33,154 nucleotides of DNA from a virus: the IMG/VR virus record IMGVR_UViG_3300023116_000179, positions 1 to 33,154 of that record. One strand, written 5' to 3'. This document shows positions 14,054 to 22,795 of the stretch, piece after piece. The notes under the pieces are model-generated. The model saw nothing but the letters and a program-made list of their open reading frames with translations, was not told the origin of the DNA and did no database searches. The position numbers and the translations under genes are program-made. Numbering within the stretch: position 1 is the first letter of the stretch; each line of letters starts with the position of its first letter.

Positions 14054-14476
14054 ATGGTAACTAAAGGTATCGCAAAATATGTTTATTTAGATTCAACTGA
14101 GAAGTTCAAAGGAACTGACACACAGAAGTATACTCTGACAATCGCAGTAGACTCTAAAGAGGCAAAGAAGTTAGAAGAAGCTGGAGTAAAAGTCAAGACC
14201 CTAAAGGATGACGAAGGTAAAGAATACTTAGCTCGTAAGTTCTCTACCAAATACCCACTCAATGATGATATGATTCGTTTATCATCTGGAGAGATTATTG
14301 GTTCTGACTTCGGTTCTGATAGTGTAGTAGAAGTATTATGGAAGGGTGGAGATGAAAACCCAGTCTATGGTACTCCTACTTATCTCACAGCCATTAAAGT
14401 CCTAGAGAGAACTCCAGGATATAAGTCTCAGAAAGCTGAGGCTGGTAATGGTTTCGATGAGTTCTTTCAGGAGTAG
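14054..14476 (+). CDS. Single-stranded DNA-binding protein, T7 gp2.5-like
   Basis: Encodes 140 residues. It is likely an OB-fold protein: 'GIAKYVYLDSTEKFKGTDTQKYTLTIAVD' gives paired strands, and a mixed region with 'EYLARKFSTKYPL' and 'GSDSVVEVLWKGGD' follows. The C-terminus, NGFDEFFQE, is acidic and aromatic, as in phage SSBs whose tails bind polymerase and helicase. It heads the replication operon just before the primase-helicase, as gp2.5 does relative to T7 replication genes. The ATG at 14054 has GGAG 9 bases upstream; the in-frame ATG at 14039 overlaps that site and the stem-loop and was not chosen. Confidence 0.75.
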   Translation: MVTKGIAKYVYLDSTEKFKGTDTQKYTLTIAVDSKEAKKLEEAGVKVKTLKDDEGKEYLARKFSTKYPLNDDMIRLSSGEIIGSDFGSDSVVEVLWKGGDENPVYGTPTYLTAIKVLERTPGYKSQKAEAGNGFDEFFQE

Positions 14477-14481
14477 TACAA

Positions 14482-16149
14482 ATGGGAGACGACATCAATA
14501 GAGTTGTCTCTCGTGAACCTTGCCCTTCTTGTAGAGAGAGGGGTGAGGACACTAAAGGGGACAATAAAGCGTTATATGCTGATGGACACGGATACTGTTT
14601 TTCTTGTAGGACTTACTTTCCATCTGTAGATAACTTACAGCAACACCAACCAATACAACAACAACCAATGCAATATACTAATCCACTAATTGAACCTAGG
14701 GGAACAGTATCAGAAATTAGAGATAGGAAAATAAGTAAATCGATTTGTGAGAAGTATGATGTAAAACTCTCATTCAATCAAGAAGCTGAACCGATAGCTC
14801 ACTACTACCCCTATTATGATAAAGATACTAATGAACTGATAGGTTACAAAGAGAGAAGAATAGACAATAAGACTTTCTCTATAACTGGAACTAATAGAGG
14901 TGCTGGTCTATTCGGGCAGCAGGCATTCAAGGCTGGAGGTAAATACCTAACTATCACCGAGGGAGAGATAGACGCTATGTCAGTCTCTGAGATGTTCGAC
15001 GGTAAGTGGGCAGTAGTCTCAGTTAAGAACGGTGCAACCTCAGCTCATAAAGACATCAAAGAGAATCTAGATTTCGTAGAATCTTTTGAGAATGTAGTAA
15101 TATGTTTCGACCAAGATGAAGCAGGTAAGAAAGCAGTAAAAGACATACAAGACCTAATTAGTCCAGGTAAGTTAAAAATCTGTAAGCTGCCACTAAAAGA
15201 CGCTAACGAGATGTTATTAGCGAATAGAATCAAAGATTTCACTCAGTGTTGGTGGGAGGCTAAGACCTATACTCCAGCTGGTATCATCAAAGGTTCTGAT
15301 ACTTGGGATTACCTACAGAAAGATAAGGACATAAGAACTGTTCTCTATCCTTGGGAAGGACTGAATGAATATACTTATGGTTTTAGACAGAAAGAGTTAG
15401 TTACTATTACATCTGGTTCTGGTATGGGTAAATCTTCTGTGGTAAAGGAACTAGAATCATATATTCTGAACAATACAGATGATTCATTAGCAATCATTCA
15501 TCTAGAAGAGTCAGTCGATAGGTCAGTCAAAGGTCTGATGTCTATCGAGTGTAATCTTCCAATCCATATACCTAAATATGAAGAGATGTTATCAGATGAT
15601 GAGAAACAATCTCTATGGAAGAGAGCTGTAGGTGATAAAGATGTATTCTTCTATGACCACTTCGGCAGTATGTCAGAAGATTCATTACTCAGTGTCATAA
15701 GGACTTTCGCTAAGAGTTATGATTGTAAGTGGATTGTCTTAGACCATCTATCTATCGTTATATCTGAACAAGATGGAATAATGGATGAACGAAAGGCTAT
15801 AGACGCCATAATGACTAAACTGAGAAAGATTGTCCAGGAGACTGGTGTAGGTCTATTCTTGATATCACATCTAAGAAGACCACAAGGTAAGGCACACGAA
15901 GAAGGTGGACAGGTATCACTTTCAGAGTTAAGAGGTTCTGCTGCCATCGCACAGTTAAGTGATATGGTCTTCGGTCTAGAGAGAAATCAACAGGCAGATG
16001 AGGAAGAAGAAAGGAATACTACAACTATTAGAGTAATCAAAAATAGATTCTGTGGTTTAACTGGTAAAGCTTGTCAACTTATGTATAATAAAGACACAGG
16101 TAGATTAAAGGAAATAAAGCAAAATGCAGCAGAAAACAGTTTATTTTGA
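14482..16149 (+). CDS. Primase-helicase, T7 gp4-like
   Basis: Encodes 555 residues, near the length of T7 gp4. The N-terminal zinc-binding domain has C14-x2-C17 and C39-x2-C42. The TOPRIM primase core has 'TITEGEIDA' (Glu160) and 'ICFDQDEAG' (Asp210, Asp212). The C-terminal DnaB-type hexameric helicase has Walker A GSGMGKSS (Lys317) and 'WIVLDHLSIV' (Walker B Asp421), then 'LFLISHLRRP' and 'ELRGSAAIAQLSDMVFGLERN' with the arginine-finger region. It should unwind DNA and make primers for the phage polymerase. The end overlaps the polymerase start by 26 bases. CAGGAG lies 8 bases before the ATG. Confidence 0.93.
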   Translation: MGDDINRVVSREPCPSCRERGEDTKGDNKALYADGHGYCFSCRTYFPSVDNLQQHQPIQQQPMQYTNPLIEPRGTVSEIRDRKISKSICEKYDVKLSFNQEAEPIAHYYPYYDKDTNELIGYKERRIDNKTFSITGTNRGAGLFGQQAFKAGGKYLTITEGEIDAMSVSEMFDGKWAVVSVKNGATSAHKDIKENLDFVESFENVVICFDQDEAGKKAVKDIQDLISPGKLKICKLPLKDANEMLLANRIKDFTQCWWEAKTYTPAGIIKGSDTWDYLQKDKDIRTVLYPWEGLNEYTYGFRQKELVTITSGSGMGKSSVVKELESYILNNTDDSLAIIHLEESVDRSVKGLMSIECNLPIHIPKYEEMLSDDEKQSLWKRAVGDKDVFFYDHFGSMSEDSLLSVIRTFAKSYDCKWIVLDHLSIVISEQDGIMDERKAIDAIMTKLRKIVQETGVGLFLISHLRRPQGKAHEEGGQVSLSELRGSAAIAQLSDMVFGLERNQQADEEEERNTTTIRVIKNRFCGLTGKACQLMYNKDTGRLKEIKQNAAENSLF

Positions 16150-17869
16150 TATTGAGACTGATGGTTTAGATGCAACTAAAATACACTGTATCTGTGCTAT
16201 TAAAGATAATGATAAGACAGTCAATAATTTTATAGGGGATAAATGTTATGAAGATTTCTACAGATGGTTGGTTCTGGAAGATGTACGAGTTCTTGTTGCT
16301 CACAACGGCATTGGCTTTGATATTCCTGTTCTCCGTCTTCTTAGTGGTCACGAGTGGAATTTTATTATACGAGACACTCTCGTCCTATCAAGATTGGTTA
16401 ATCCTTCCTTGGACGGGGGACACTCTCTCAAATCTTGGGGTGAAAGATTAGGAGAATATAAAGATGATTATCAAGGTGGTTGGGAAGAGTTCAGTATGGA
16501 TATGCTGCAATACTGCCAACAAGATGTCAGAGTCTTAAAAGAACTATATCTACACCTAGGAACACAACTAAAAGATTTTACTGAACAATCAGTAGAGTTA
16601 GAACACCGAGTTGCTACTATCATCAAAGAACAAGAAGACACAGGAGTCTTGTTTGATGAAGGTAAGGCAATGTTACTTCTGGCTGAGTTAAAAGAAGAAG
16701 TAGCTCGAATAGAGGACAAAGTCCACGAAAGGTTTTCCCCTCTCCCAACGTGGACACCTCTAAACGAATTAAAGAATCCATATAAGAAAGATGGTTCTCC
16801 TACAGTTGCATATCAGAAACAACTAGACAGAGGAGCTCACTTCAATGAGATGGGTGAATGGGGTTACACTGCCTATCCAGAGTTCAATCTAGGTTCAAGA
16901 CAACAAGTCGCTAGGTATCTGCAGCACTTCGGTTGGAAACCTAAACAATTCACTGAGAAAGGTTCTGTAATCGTAAATGAGAAGGTCCTGGAAGATGTAG
17001 ACATACCAGAGGCTAAGTTAATTTTAGAGTATTTCACCATCACTAAACGTGTTTCTATGGTAAAATCTTGGGTAGAAGCAATAGAAAATGATGGTCGAAT
17101 CCACGGAAGAGTCAATAGTTGTGGTGCAGTAACTGGAAGAATGACTCATTCCAATCCTAATCTGGCACAAGTCCCAGCGATATATTCCCCTTACGGTAAA
17201 GAATGTAGAGAACTATGGATTGCCCCTGAAGGATATAAGTTAGTAGGTGTAGACGCCAGTGGTCTTGAATTAAGAATGTTGGCACACTATATGAATGATA
17301 AAGATTATACTGAGGAGATACTAAATGGAGATATCCACACTGCGAACCAAATGGCTGCAGGACTTCAAACACGAGATTCAGCTAAGACTTTCATCTATGC
17401 CTTCCTCTACGGAGCTGGAGATTCTAAAATCGGAAGTATCGTCGGAGGTAGTGCGAAAGCAGGTTCTGAACTTAAAACAAAGTTCCTTGATAATACGCCA
17501 TCACTTAAGACACTTAGAAGAAGAGTTGACGAACAGAGCAAGAAAGGCTGGATTAGAGGTCTCGATGGACGAAGACTAAATATAAGGTCTGCACACGCAG
17601 CTCTGAATGTCTTACTACAGTCTGCTGGTGCGATAGTTATGAAGAAGGCATTAGTTCTACTTAAAGAATATGCCGATAAACAAAACATAGAATATAGATT
17701 TGTTCTGAATGTACACGACGAATATCAGGTCGAAGTTAAAGAGAGACAAGCAGAACAATTCGGGAGACTTGCAGTTGATTGTATCAGACGTGCAGGTATA
17801 GATTTTAACCTAAACTGTCCTCTGGACGGTGAATATAAGATAGGTGAAACTTGGGCAGAGACACACTAA
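16124..17869 (+). CDS. polA: Family A DNA polymerase with proofreading domain
   Basis: Encodes 581 residues. The 3'-5' exonuclease has 'YFDIETDGL' (Asp9, Glu11), 'VAHNGIGFDIPVL' and 'YCQQDVRVL'. The polymerase has 'GRVNSCGAVTGRMTHSNPNLAQVPA', motif A 'LVGVDASGLELRMLAHYM' (Asp377), motif B/O-helix 'RDSAKTFIYAFLYGAG' (Arg417, Lys421, Tyr425) and motif C 'NVHDEYQVEV' (His531, Asp532). Tyr425 stands where T7 has Tyr526 and E. coli Pol I has Phe762. The protein is about 120 residues shorter than T7 polymerase, and no thioredoxin-binding loop is obvious, so processivity may be obtained differently. AAAGGAAAT precedes the ATG. Confidence 0.94.
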   Translation: MQQKTVYFDIETDGLDATKIHCICAIKDNDKTVNNFIGDKCYEDFYRWLVLEDVRVLVAHNGIGFDIPVLRLLSGHEWNFIIRDTLVLSRLVNPSLDGGHSLKSWGERLGEYKDDYQGGWEEFSMDMLQYCQQDVRVLKELYLHLGTQLKDFTEQSVELEHRVATIIKEQEDTGVLFDEGKAMLLLAELKEEVARIEDKVHERFSPLPTWTPLNELKNPYKKDGSPTVAYQKQLDRGAHFNEMGEWGYTAYPEFNLGSRQQVARYLQHFGWKPKQFTEKGSVIVNEKVLEDVDIPEAKLILEYFTITKRVSMVKSWVEAIENDGRIHGRVNSCGAVTGRMTHSNPNLAQVPAIYSPYGKECRELWIAPEGYKLVGVDASGLELRMLAHYMNDKDYTEEILNGDIHTANQMAAGLQTRDSAKTFIYAFLYGAGDSKIGSIVGGSAKAGSELKTKFLDNTPSLKTLRRRVDEQSKKGWIRGLDGRRLNIRSAHAALNVLLQSAGAIVMKKALVLLKEYADKQNIEYRFVLNVHDEYQVEVKERQAEQFGRLAVDCIRRAGIDFNLNCPLDGEYKIGETWAETH

Positions 17870-18282
17870 GAAAATGTAATACTTGTGGTCTTGAGGCTCA
17901 TACTGAAGAAGATTTGGAACTATTCTCTAAAAATAAATCTTGTATGTATGGAAGAGCTCCTGAATGTTATACTTGCCATAATAAAAGAAAAAATACATAT
18001 AGAAAAAATAACCCAGAGGCTTATAGAGAGTCCAATATGAAATCTTTATGTAAGAATACATATAAAATAACTTTTGAAGAATATAATGAAAGAATGTCAA
18101 CTTCAGATTGTTGTGAGATTTGCGAAAGTAAAGACAATTTAGGTTATGACCATTGTCACGACACTATGAAGTTCAGAGGAATCCTATGCAAGAGTTGTAA
18201 TGCTGCACTAGGAAAATTAGGGGACACTTTAGAAGGTATTATGAAAGTAGTCCGTTATTTAACTAAAAAGGAGAATGTGTAA
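17851..18282 (+). CDS. HNH / recombination endonuclease VII-like nuclease
   Basis: Encodes 143 residues. The N-terminal zinc module has C9-x2-C12 and, about 30 residues on, 'ECYTCHNKRKNTYRKNNPEAY', a basic segment typical of phage HNH proteins. The C-terminal endonuclease VII domain has 'CCEICESKDNLGYDHCHDTMKFRGILCKSCNAALGKLGD', with the DHCH catalytic motif and zinc cysteines. The frame has no early ATG; TTG at 17851, after AGGTGAAAC, is the likely start and overlaps the polymerase by 19 bases. It may resolve branched DNA or be a homing-type insertion between polymerase and exonuclease. Its codons look more AT-rich than its neighbours. Confidence 0.83.
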   Translation: MGRDTLRKCNTCGLEAHTEEDLELFSKNKSCMYGRAPECYTCHNKRKNTYRKNNPEAYRESNMKSLCKNTYKITFEEYNERMSTSDCCEICESKDNLGYDHCHDTMKFRGILCKSCNAALGKLGDTLEGIMKVVRYLTKKENV

Positions 18283-19166
18283 TGAGTATAGATACACTGG
18301 TAGATGATGTCTACAACCTAATGGAAACTAAAGAGATTCCAGATGATGTAAATATCGAAGAGGTTATTAATCAATTCGGTGAGAATGTAAAAGAAATCTT
18401 ACTGAAGAATATTACTAACCATAAAGAAGACAATAGGAAACTAAGAATGTCTAATATAGGTAAACCTGATAGGCAGCTTTGGTATCACTATAATAATACT
18501 GAAGGTGAGAAGTTAAGACCTTCTACATTAATCAAGTTCTTATATGGACATCTAACAGAAGAACTAATCTTGGCATTAGTTAAACTATCTGGACATACAG
18601 TAACTGACGAACAGAAACAAGTAGAGGTAGGAGGAATCCGAGGCTCTATGGACTGTAAGATTGATGGTGTCTTGACTGATGTTAAATCTGCATCTACTTA
18701 TGGATTTAAGAAATTTAAAGATGGTTCACTGATAGATGATGATGCCTTTGGTTATATCGACCAGATTAAAGGTTATGCACACGCTGAAGGTGAAAGACAG
18801 TTCGGTTGGTTAGCATTCGATAAGTCTTTAGGACATCTAACATATCTTAAATACGATATGGATGATGAGAAGTCTAGACATTGGAGTAAATTAAACTTAA
18901 CTAATATCGAAGACAGAATAGACCACATTAAGTTTGTAGTCGAACAGAAACAACCACCAGCTAGATGTTATGATTTAGAACCTGATGGTAAGAGCGGCAA
19001 TATGAAACTTCCAGTAGGATGTGCATACTGTCAATATAAACATACTTGTTATCCTGAATTAAGAACTTTCCTATATTCAACAGGACCTAGATTCTTAGCA
19101 GAGGTAGTTAATGTTCCTAATGTATTAGAGGTAGACAAAGATGGCAATGCCAAAGTTCAGGAGTAA
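18282..19166 (+). CDS. PD-(D/E)XK exonuclease, Cas4/RecB-like with Cys cluster
   Basis: Encodes 294 residues. The nuclease core has 'FLYGHLTEELILAL' (Glu near 94), 'GIRGSMDCKIDGVLTDVKSAS' (Asp124, Asp133, Lys135) and 'YIDQIKGYAHAEG' (the QxxxY motif). The C-terminal 'RCYDLEPDG' and 'LPVGCAYCQYKHTCYPELR' supply cysteines, as in Cas4-like exonucleases that hold an iron-sulphur cluster. Marine podoviruses carry such an enzyme where T7 has its gp6 exonuclease. It likely degrades host DNA or processes recombination ends. TAATG couples it to the HNH gene, and AAGGAG lies 9 bases upstream. Confidence 0.87.
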   Translation: MSIDTLVDDVYNLMETKEIPDDVNIEEVINQFGENVKEILLKNITNHKEDNRKLRMSNIGKPDRQLWYHYNNTEGEKLRPSTLIKFLYGHLTEELILALVKLSGHTVTDEQKQVEVGGIRGSMDCKIDGVLTDVKSASTYGFKKFKDGSLIDDDAFGYIDQIKGYAHAEGERQFGWLAFDKSLGHLTYLKYDMDDEKSRHWSKLNLTNIEDRIDHIKFVVEQKQPPARCYDLEPDGKSGNMKLPVGCAYCQYKHTCYPELRTFLYSTGPRFLAEVVNVPNVLEVDKDGNAKVQE

Positions 19167-19509
19167 GTTAGAACAAGAATGTGCCAAACAACTTGGCAAG
19201 GAGTGGAAATATGAGCCCAATAGAATCGCCTATACTGTTAGACGTAATTATACTCCTGATTTTGTCTTTCTAGATAATTACATAGAAGTCAAAGGTTTCT
19301 TCAGAAGTGGAGATACACAGAAGTATAAGGCTATCGCAGAACAGTTACAATTTGAGAAAAAGAATTTGATATTCTTAATGCCTAATCCAGATAAGTTTAT
19401 TAGGAAAGGCAGCAAGACAACTTATAGAGCTTGGTGTGCTAAATATAACATACCTATATTCTCTACTAAGGAAATCAAAGAATTAAAGAAATGGACAAGA
19501 GAGCAATAA
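19141..19509 (+). CDS. Endonuclease I (Holliday junction resolvase), T7 gp3-like
   Basis: Encodes 122 residues, slightly shorter than T7 gp3. The catalytic pattern is kept: Glu11 in 'SKLEQE', Asp40 in 'NYTPDF', and Glu49 and Lys51 in 'YIEVKGFF', matching Glu20, Asp55, Glu65 and Lys67 of T7. 'KTTYRAWCAKYNIPIF' matches the conserved C-terminal part. It cuts branched DNA and can help break down host DNA. The start at 19141 overlaps the exonuclease by 26 bases; ATG at 19147 is an alternative. It is the third nuclease in a row. Confidence 0.9.
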   Translation: MAMPKFRSKLEQECAKQLGKEWKYEPNRIAYTVRRNYTPDFVFLDNYIEVKGFFRSGDTQKYKAIAEQLQFEKKNLIFLMPNPDKFIRKGSKTTYRAWCAKYNIPIFSTKEIKELKKWTREQ

Positions 19510-19736
19510 ATCCAAAACACTATAGGAATCATCCTAGTGGTATAGAGGCAATAGAAGTCACTGAACATATGAACTTTTGTCTCGGTAATGCTATTAAATA
19601 CATTTGGAGAGCTGATTTAAAACATTCAGATAATGGACTGGAAGATTTAAACAAAGCTCTATGGTATATACAGAGGGAAATTACAAGGAGAGAATCAAAT
19701 GACTCTGGAAGAGGTAAAGGAAAAACTGATAGCTAA
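19491..19736 (+). CDS. DUF3310 protein
   Basis: Encodes 81 residues. 'INPKHYRNHPSGIEAIEVTEHMNFCLGNAIKYIWRADLK' and 'DLNKALWYIQREI' are the hallmark of DUF3310, a small helical family found next to phage nucleotide-metabolism genes and sometimes called nucleotide-kinase-like. The biochemical role is not established. The location after endonuclease I and before the RNR genes fits a part in DNA precursor supply. It overlaps the genes on both sides. Confidence 0.85.
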   Translation: MDKRAINPKHYRNHPSGIEAIEVTEHMNFCLGNAIKYIWRADLKHSDNGLEDLNKALWYIQREITRRESNDSGRGKGKTDS

Positions 19737-19881
19737 ATACTATGATGAATGTCTGATATGTGAGATATTAGATATTACTGTAGAAGACTTATTAGATAAG
19801 TTCGAGGACAGAATATTAAGTAAGATGGATGATTTTAGAAGAGAAGAAATAGAGGAGAATGAATATAATGATGAGTATTGA
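19699..19881 (+). CDS. Conserved small acidic helical phage protein
   Basis: Encodes 60 residues. 'ECLICEILDITVEDLLDKFEDRILSKMDDF' resembles a short helix-turn-helix-like motif seen in small proteins of cyanophages and other marine phages, often with the core LDIxxEDLxxxFED. No function is known. AAGGAGAG lies 6 bases before the ATG at 19699, supporting this start even though the gene overlaps DUF3310 by 38 bases. It also overlaps the next gene. Confidence 0.7.
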   Translation: MTLEEVKEKLIAKYYDECLICEILDITVEDLLDKFEDRILSKMDDFRREEIEENEYNDEY

Positions 19882-20080
19882 TATAGTAGCACTGTTAGCT
19901 GCATCTATCTGTCTGATAGGTGGACTAGCATCTTGGTGGTATGGAGAACAACAATACGGTAAAGGTATTTTAGATGGTATTCAAATGTTAGATTCTGGAA
20001 GACTAACTTATGAAGCTTATTATGAAGGAGACCAGAAATATCTCAGCATTAATATCAGAGAACAAGAAGATGAAGAGTAA
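19868..20080 (+). CDS. Small single-span membrane protein
   Basis: Starting from the ATG at 19868, the protein is 70 residues. An N-terminal hydrophobic helix ('IDIVALLAASICLIGGLASWWYG') precedes a soluble tail with 'QYGKGILDGIQMLDSGRLTYEAYYEGD'. The upstream GGAG (19854-19857) is only one base from the ATG at 19859, so 19868 is preferred; 19871 is also possible. Membrane-anchored small proteins of this type are common in marine phage replication modules, with unknown roles. Confidence 0.62.
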   Translation: MMSIDIVALLAASICLIGGLASWWYGEQQYGKGILDGIQMLDSGRLTYEAYYEGDQKYLSINIREQEDEE

Positions 20081-21854
20081 TTATTTAGGAATCACTATAG
20101 ATAGGAAAAGAGACAAGAAGATGTCTGAACAAGCCAGAGAGCTAGTAACAAACTACTATCTTAGAGGTAAAGAGAAGTCACCACAAGAGGCATATGCTAG
20201 AGCTTGTGTCGCTTATAGTGGTGGAGATTTAGAATTAGCACAGAGGTTATACGATGCTGTTAGTAATGGTTGGTTTATGTTTAGCAGTCCTATACTTAGT
20301 AACGCTCCTATGCCAGGAGAAGAAGTTAAAGGACTACCTATTTCTTGTTTTCTTAGTTACGTTAGTGACGATTTGGATGGTCTTATCAAACATCAATCAG
20401 AACTAGCGTGGTTAAGTGTTAAAGGTGGTGGAGTAGGTGGACACTGGGGTGATGTAAGACCAGTATCAGACAAAGCACCAGGACCGATACCATTCATTAA
20501 AGTATCTGACAGTTCTATGACTGCTTATAAACAAGGACAAACAAGGAAAGGAAGTTATGCTGCATATATTGATATCTCGCATCCAGACATTATTGAGTTC
20601 ATCAACCTTCGAGTACCTACTGGAGGTGATAGTAATAGGAAGTGTTTTAACATTAATAACGCTGTCAATATTACTGACTCCTTTATGGATTGTGTTATCG
20701 ATAATAAGCCTTGGAGTCTTACTGACCCTAGTAACGGTGAAGTCCGTGATACAATACCTGCGAGAGACCTTTGGCAGAGACTCCTAGAGGTTAGATTCAG
20801 AACTGGTGAACCATACTTAAATTTTATAGATGAAGCAAATAGACATTTACCACAAGCACTTAAAGATAAAGGACTTACAATTAAAGGAAGTAATCTTTGT
20901 AATGAAATCCACTTACCCACAGACAAGGGAAGGACTGCAGTATGTTGCCTATCCAGTGTCAATCTTGAGTCGTTTGATAAGTGGAGAGATACAGGATTAG
21001 TTTCTGACTTAATTGAGATGTTAGATAATGTACTAACAGCATTCATAGATAATGCACCTCAGGAGTTAGCTAATGCCTCAAATTCTGCATATCTTGAGCG
21101 TAGCCTAGGGCTGGGTGCAATGGGTTTCCATTCGTACCTACAATCGAAGAATATTCCTTGGGAATCTGCACAGGCAACTGGACAGAATATAAGAATGTTT
21201 AAACACATTAAGGAGGAAGCTGTTGAAGCTACTGAAAGATTGGCTAAAAGTCGTGGAGAATACCCAGATGGTAAAGGAACTAACAGAAGGAATAGTCATC
21301 TACTTGCTATTGCCCCTAATGCTAACAGTTCTATTATCTGTGGCACTAGTGCTAGTATTGAGCCTATTAAGTCTAATGCTTATACTCATAGGACACGTGT
21401 TGGGTCTCATCTAGTTAAGAACAGACACCTAGCTAGAGTTCTTAATGAACATAGATTAAGATTAGGTCTTGAGAAAGATTGGTTGGAAGAACAGTGGTCT
21501 AGTATTATTCATCACGAAGGTTCTGTTCAACATTTAGATTATCTTACAGATTGGGAGAAGGATGTATTTAAGACTGCATTCGAGTTAGACCAACTGTGGG
21601 TAGTAGAACACGCAGCGACTAGACAACCATTTATATGTCAAGGTCAGAGCGTAAATCTTTTCTTCCCTGCGGGTAGCGAGAAGGCTTCCGTGAACAAAGT
21701 ACATCTCGCAGCGTGGGGTAAGAAATTAAAAGGTCTCTATTATCTTCGTACTAATAGTGGTGCAACTGCTGAACAAATAGGTAAGAAGGTAGAGAGAATT
21801 AAATTAGAATCATTTAAAGAGGAGGATACCGAATGTCTCAGTTGTCAGGGGTAA
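20070..21854 (+). CDS. nrdA: Class I ribonucleotide reductase, large (alpha) subunit
   Basis: Encodes 594 residues from the ATG at 20070 (MKSNYLGITIDRKRD). The catalytic set is complete: Cys93 in 'LPISCFLSY' and Cys292 in 'AVCCLSSVNL' as the redox pair, and N275-x-C277-x-E279 in 'SNLCNEIHL' for radical chemistry. 'IAPNANSSIICGTSASIEP', the radical-path Tyr pair in 'LKGLYYLRTNSG' and a C-terminal CLSCQG that recycles the disulphide are also present. The N-terminal ATP-cone domain is missing, so dATP feedback by that route is absent. It makes deoxynucleotides for phage replication. In-frame upstream codons to 20010 belong to the overlap with the previous gene. Confidence 0.94.
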   Translation: MKSNYLGITIDRKRDKKMSEQARELVTNYYLRGKEKSPQEAYARACVAYSGGDLELAQRLYDAVSNGWFMFSSPILSNAPMPGEEVKGLPISCFLSYVSDDLDGLIKHQSELAWLSVKGGGVGGHWGDVRPVSDKAPGPIPFIKVSDSSMTAYKQGQTRKGSYAAYIDISHPDIIEFINLRVPTGGDSNRKCFNINNAVNITDSFMDCVIDNKPWSLTDPSNGEVRDTIPARDLWQRLLEVRFRTGEPYLNFIDEANRHLPQALKDKGLTIKGSNLCNEIHLPTDKGRTAVCCLSSVNLESFDKWRDTGLVSDLIEMLDNVLTAFIDNAPQELANASNSAYLERSLGLGAMGFHSYLQSKNIPWESAQATGQNIRMFKHIKEEAVEATERLAKSRGEYPDGKGTNRRNSHLLAIAPNANSSIICGTSASIEPIKSNAYTHRTRVGSHLVKNRHLARVLNEHRLRLGLEKDWLEEQWSSIIHHEGSVQHLDYLTDWEKDVFKTAFELDQLWVVEHAATRQPFICQGQSVNLFFPAGSEKASVNKVHLAAWGKKLKGLYYLRTNSGATAEQIGKKVERIKLESFKEEDTECLSCQG

Positions 21855-22795
21855 TGGAAGCAGCACAAACATATAAGCCATTTAACTATCAGTGGGCTAT
21901 GGATATTGCTGAAGAACACGAGAAGATTCACTGGGGTATATGGGAAGTTAAACTACAGGAGGATGTAGACCAGTGGAAGAGAGGTGACATCAATGATGTA
22001 GAGAAGAACCATATCACTCAGATACTTAGATTGTTTACTCAGTCTGATGTTCAGGTAGCTCAGAATTATTGTGACTTGTATCTACCTAAGTTTCGTAACC
22101 ACGAGATTAGGAATATGATTATGACATTTGCTAATAGAGAAGGAACACATCAAAGAGCTTATGCACTACTGAACGATACATTAGGTTTTGATGATAGTGA
22201 ATACTCTGCTTTCTTAGACTATAAACAGATGAAAGATAAGATTGAATTTATGCAAGATAATGATACATCTACATTACACGGTCTAGCTAAAGCATTAGCA
22301 CAGACTTGTATCAATGAAGGTATGTCTTTATTCTCTGCATTTGCTATGCTGCTTAACTACCAGAGGTTCGGTAAGATGAAAGGTATGTGTGAGGTAGTTG
22401 AGTGGTCTATACGTGATGAGTCAATGCACGTAGAAGGGATGTCTAGATTATTTAGACAATTTTGTAATGAACATCCACGAGTGGTAACGGATGAATTGAA
22501 GAGGGAAATCTATGAAATGGTTAGAACTGCTGTCTCACTGGAAGACAAGGTTATCGATTTGGCGTATAAAATGGGAAGCATCGAGGGTCTTGAAAAAGGT
22601 GAGGTCAAAGATTATATAAGACATCTGGCAGATAGACGTCTTATTATGTTAGGACTTAAAGCTAACTACGGTGTTAAAGACAACCCATTACCTTGGGTAG
22701 AATGGATTATTGCTGGAGATAGCTTTAAGAATTTTTTTGAAGGAACAGTAACTGATTACTCAGCTGCTGGTATGAAAGGAGAATGGGGATGGTAG
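21833..22795 (+). CDS. nrdB: Class I ribonucleotide reductase, small (beta) subunit
   Basis: Encodes 320 residues. Metal ligands are Asp72 ('TQSDVQ'), Glu103 and His106 ('NREGTHQRAY'), Glu161 ('INEGMSLF'), Glu195 and His198 ('RDESMHVEG'). Tyr110, four residues after His106, is the position of the tyrosyl radical in classical class Ia/Ib enzymes, so this protein is not one of the Tyr-less subclasses. The C-terminus 'GMKGEWGW' should bind NrdA. GAGGAGG precedes the ATG, which lies within the last codons of nrdA. No thioredoxin or glutaredoxin gene is seen nearby, so host reductant is probably used. Confidence 0.94.
   Translation: MSQLSGVMEAAQTYKPFNYQWAMDIAEEHEKIHWGIWEVKLQEDVDQWKRGDINDVEKNHITQILRLFTQSDVQVAQNYCDLYLPKFRNHEIRNMIMTFANREGTHQRAYALLNDTLGFDDSEYSAFLDYKQMKDKIEFMQDNDTSTLHGLAKALAQTCINEGMSLFSAFAMLLNYQRFGKMKGMCEVVEWSIRDESMHVEGMSRLFRQFCNEHPRVVTDELKREIYEMVRTAVSLEDKVIDLAYKMGSIEGLEKGEVKDYIRHLADRRLIMLGLKANYGVKDNPLPWVEWIIAGDSFKNFFEGTVTDYSAAGMKGEWGW

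Noticed and set aside
18282-19166. Cas4 of a CRISPR system
   Set aside because: The PD-(D/E)XK plus Cys arrangement is similar, but the gene sits in the replication operon next to polymerase and endonuclease I, where marine podoviruses keep their exonuclease.
20010-20069. Upstream extension of nrdA
   Set aside because: The 20 extra codons are the overlap with the membrane protein gene in another frame and have no ribosome binding site.
20555-21046. 163-codon frame antisense to nrdA
   Set aside because: Opposite strand of a clearly conserved catalytic region, with no ribosome binding site.
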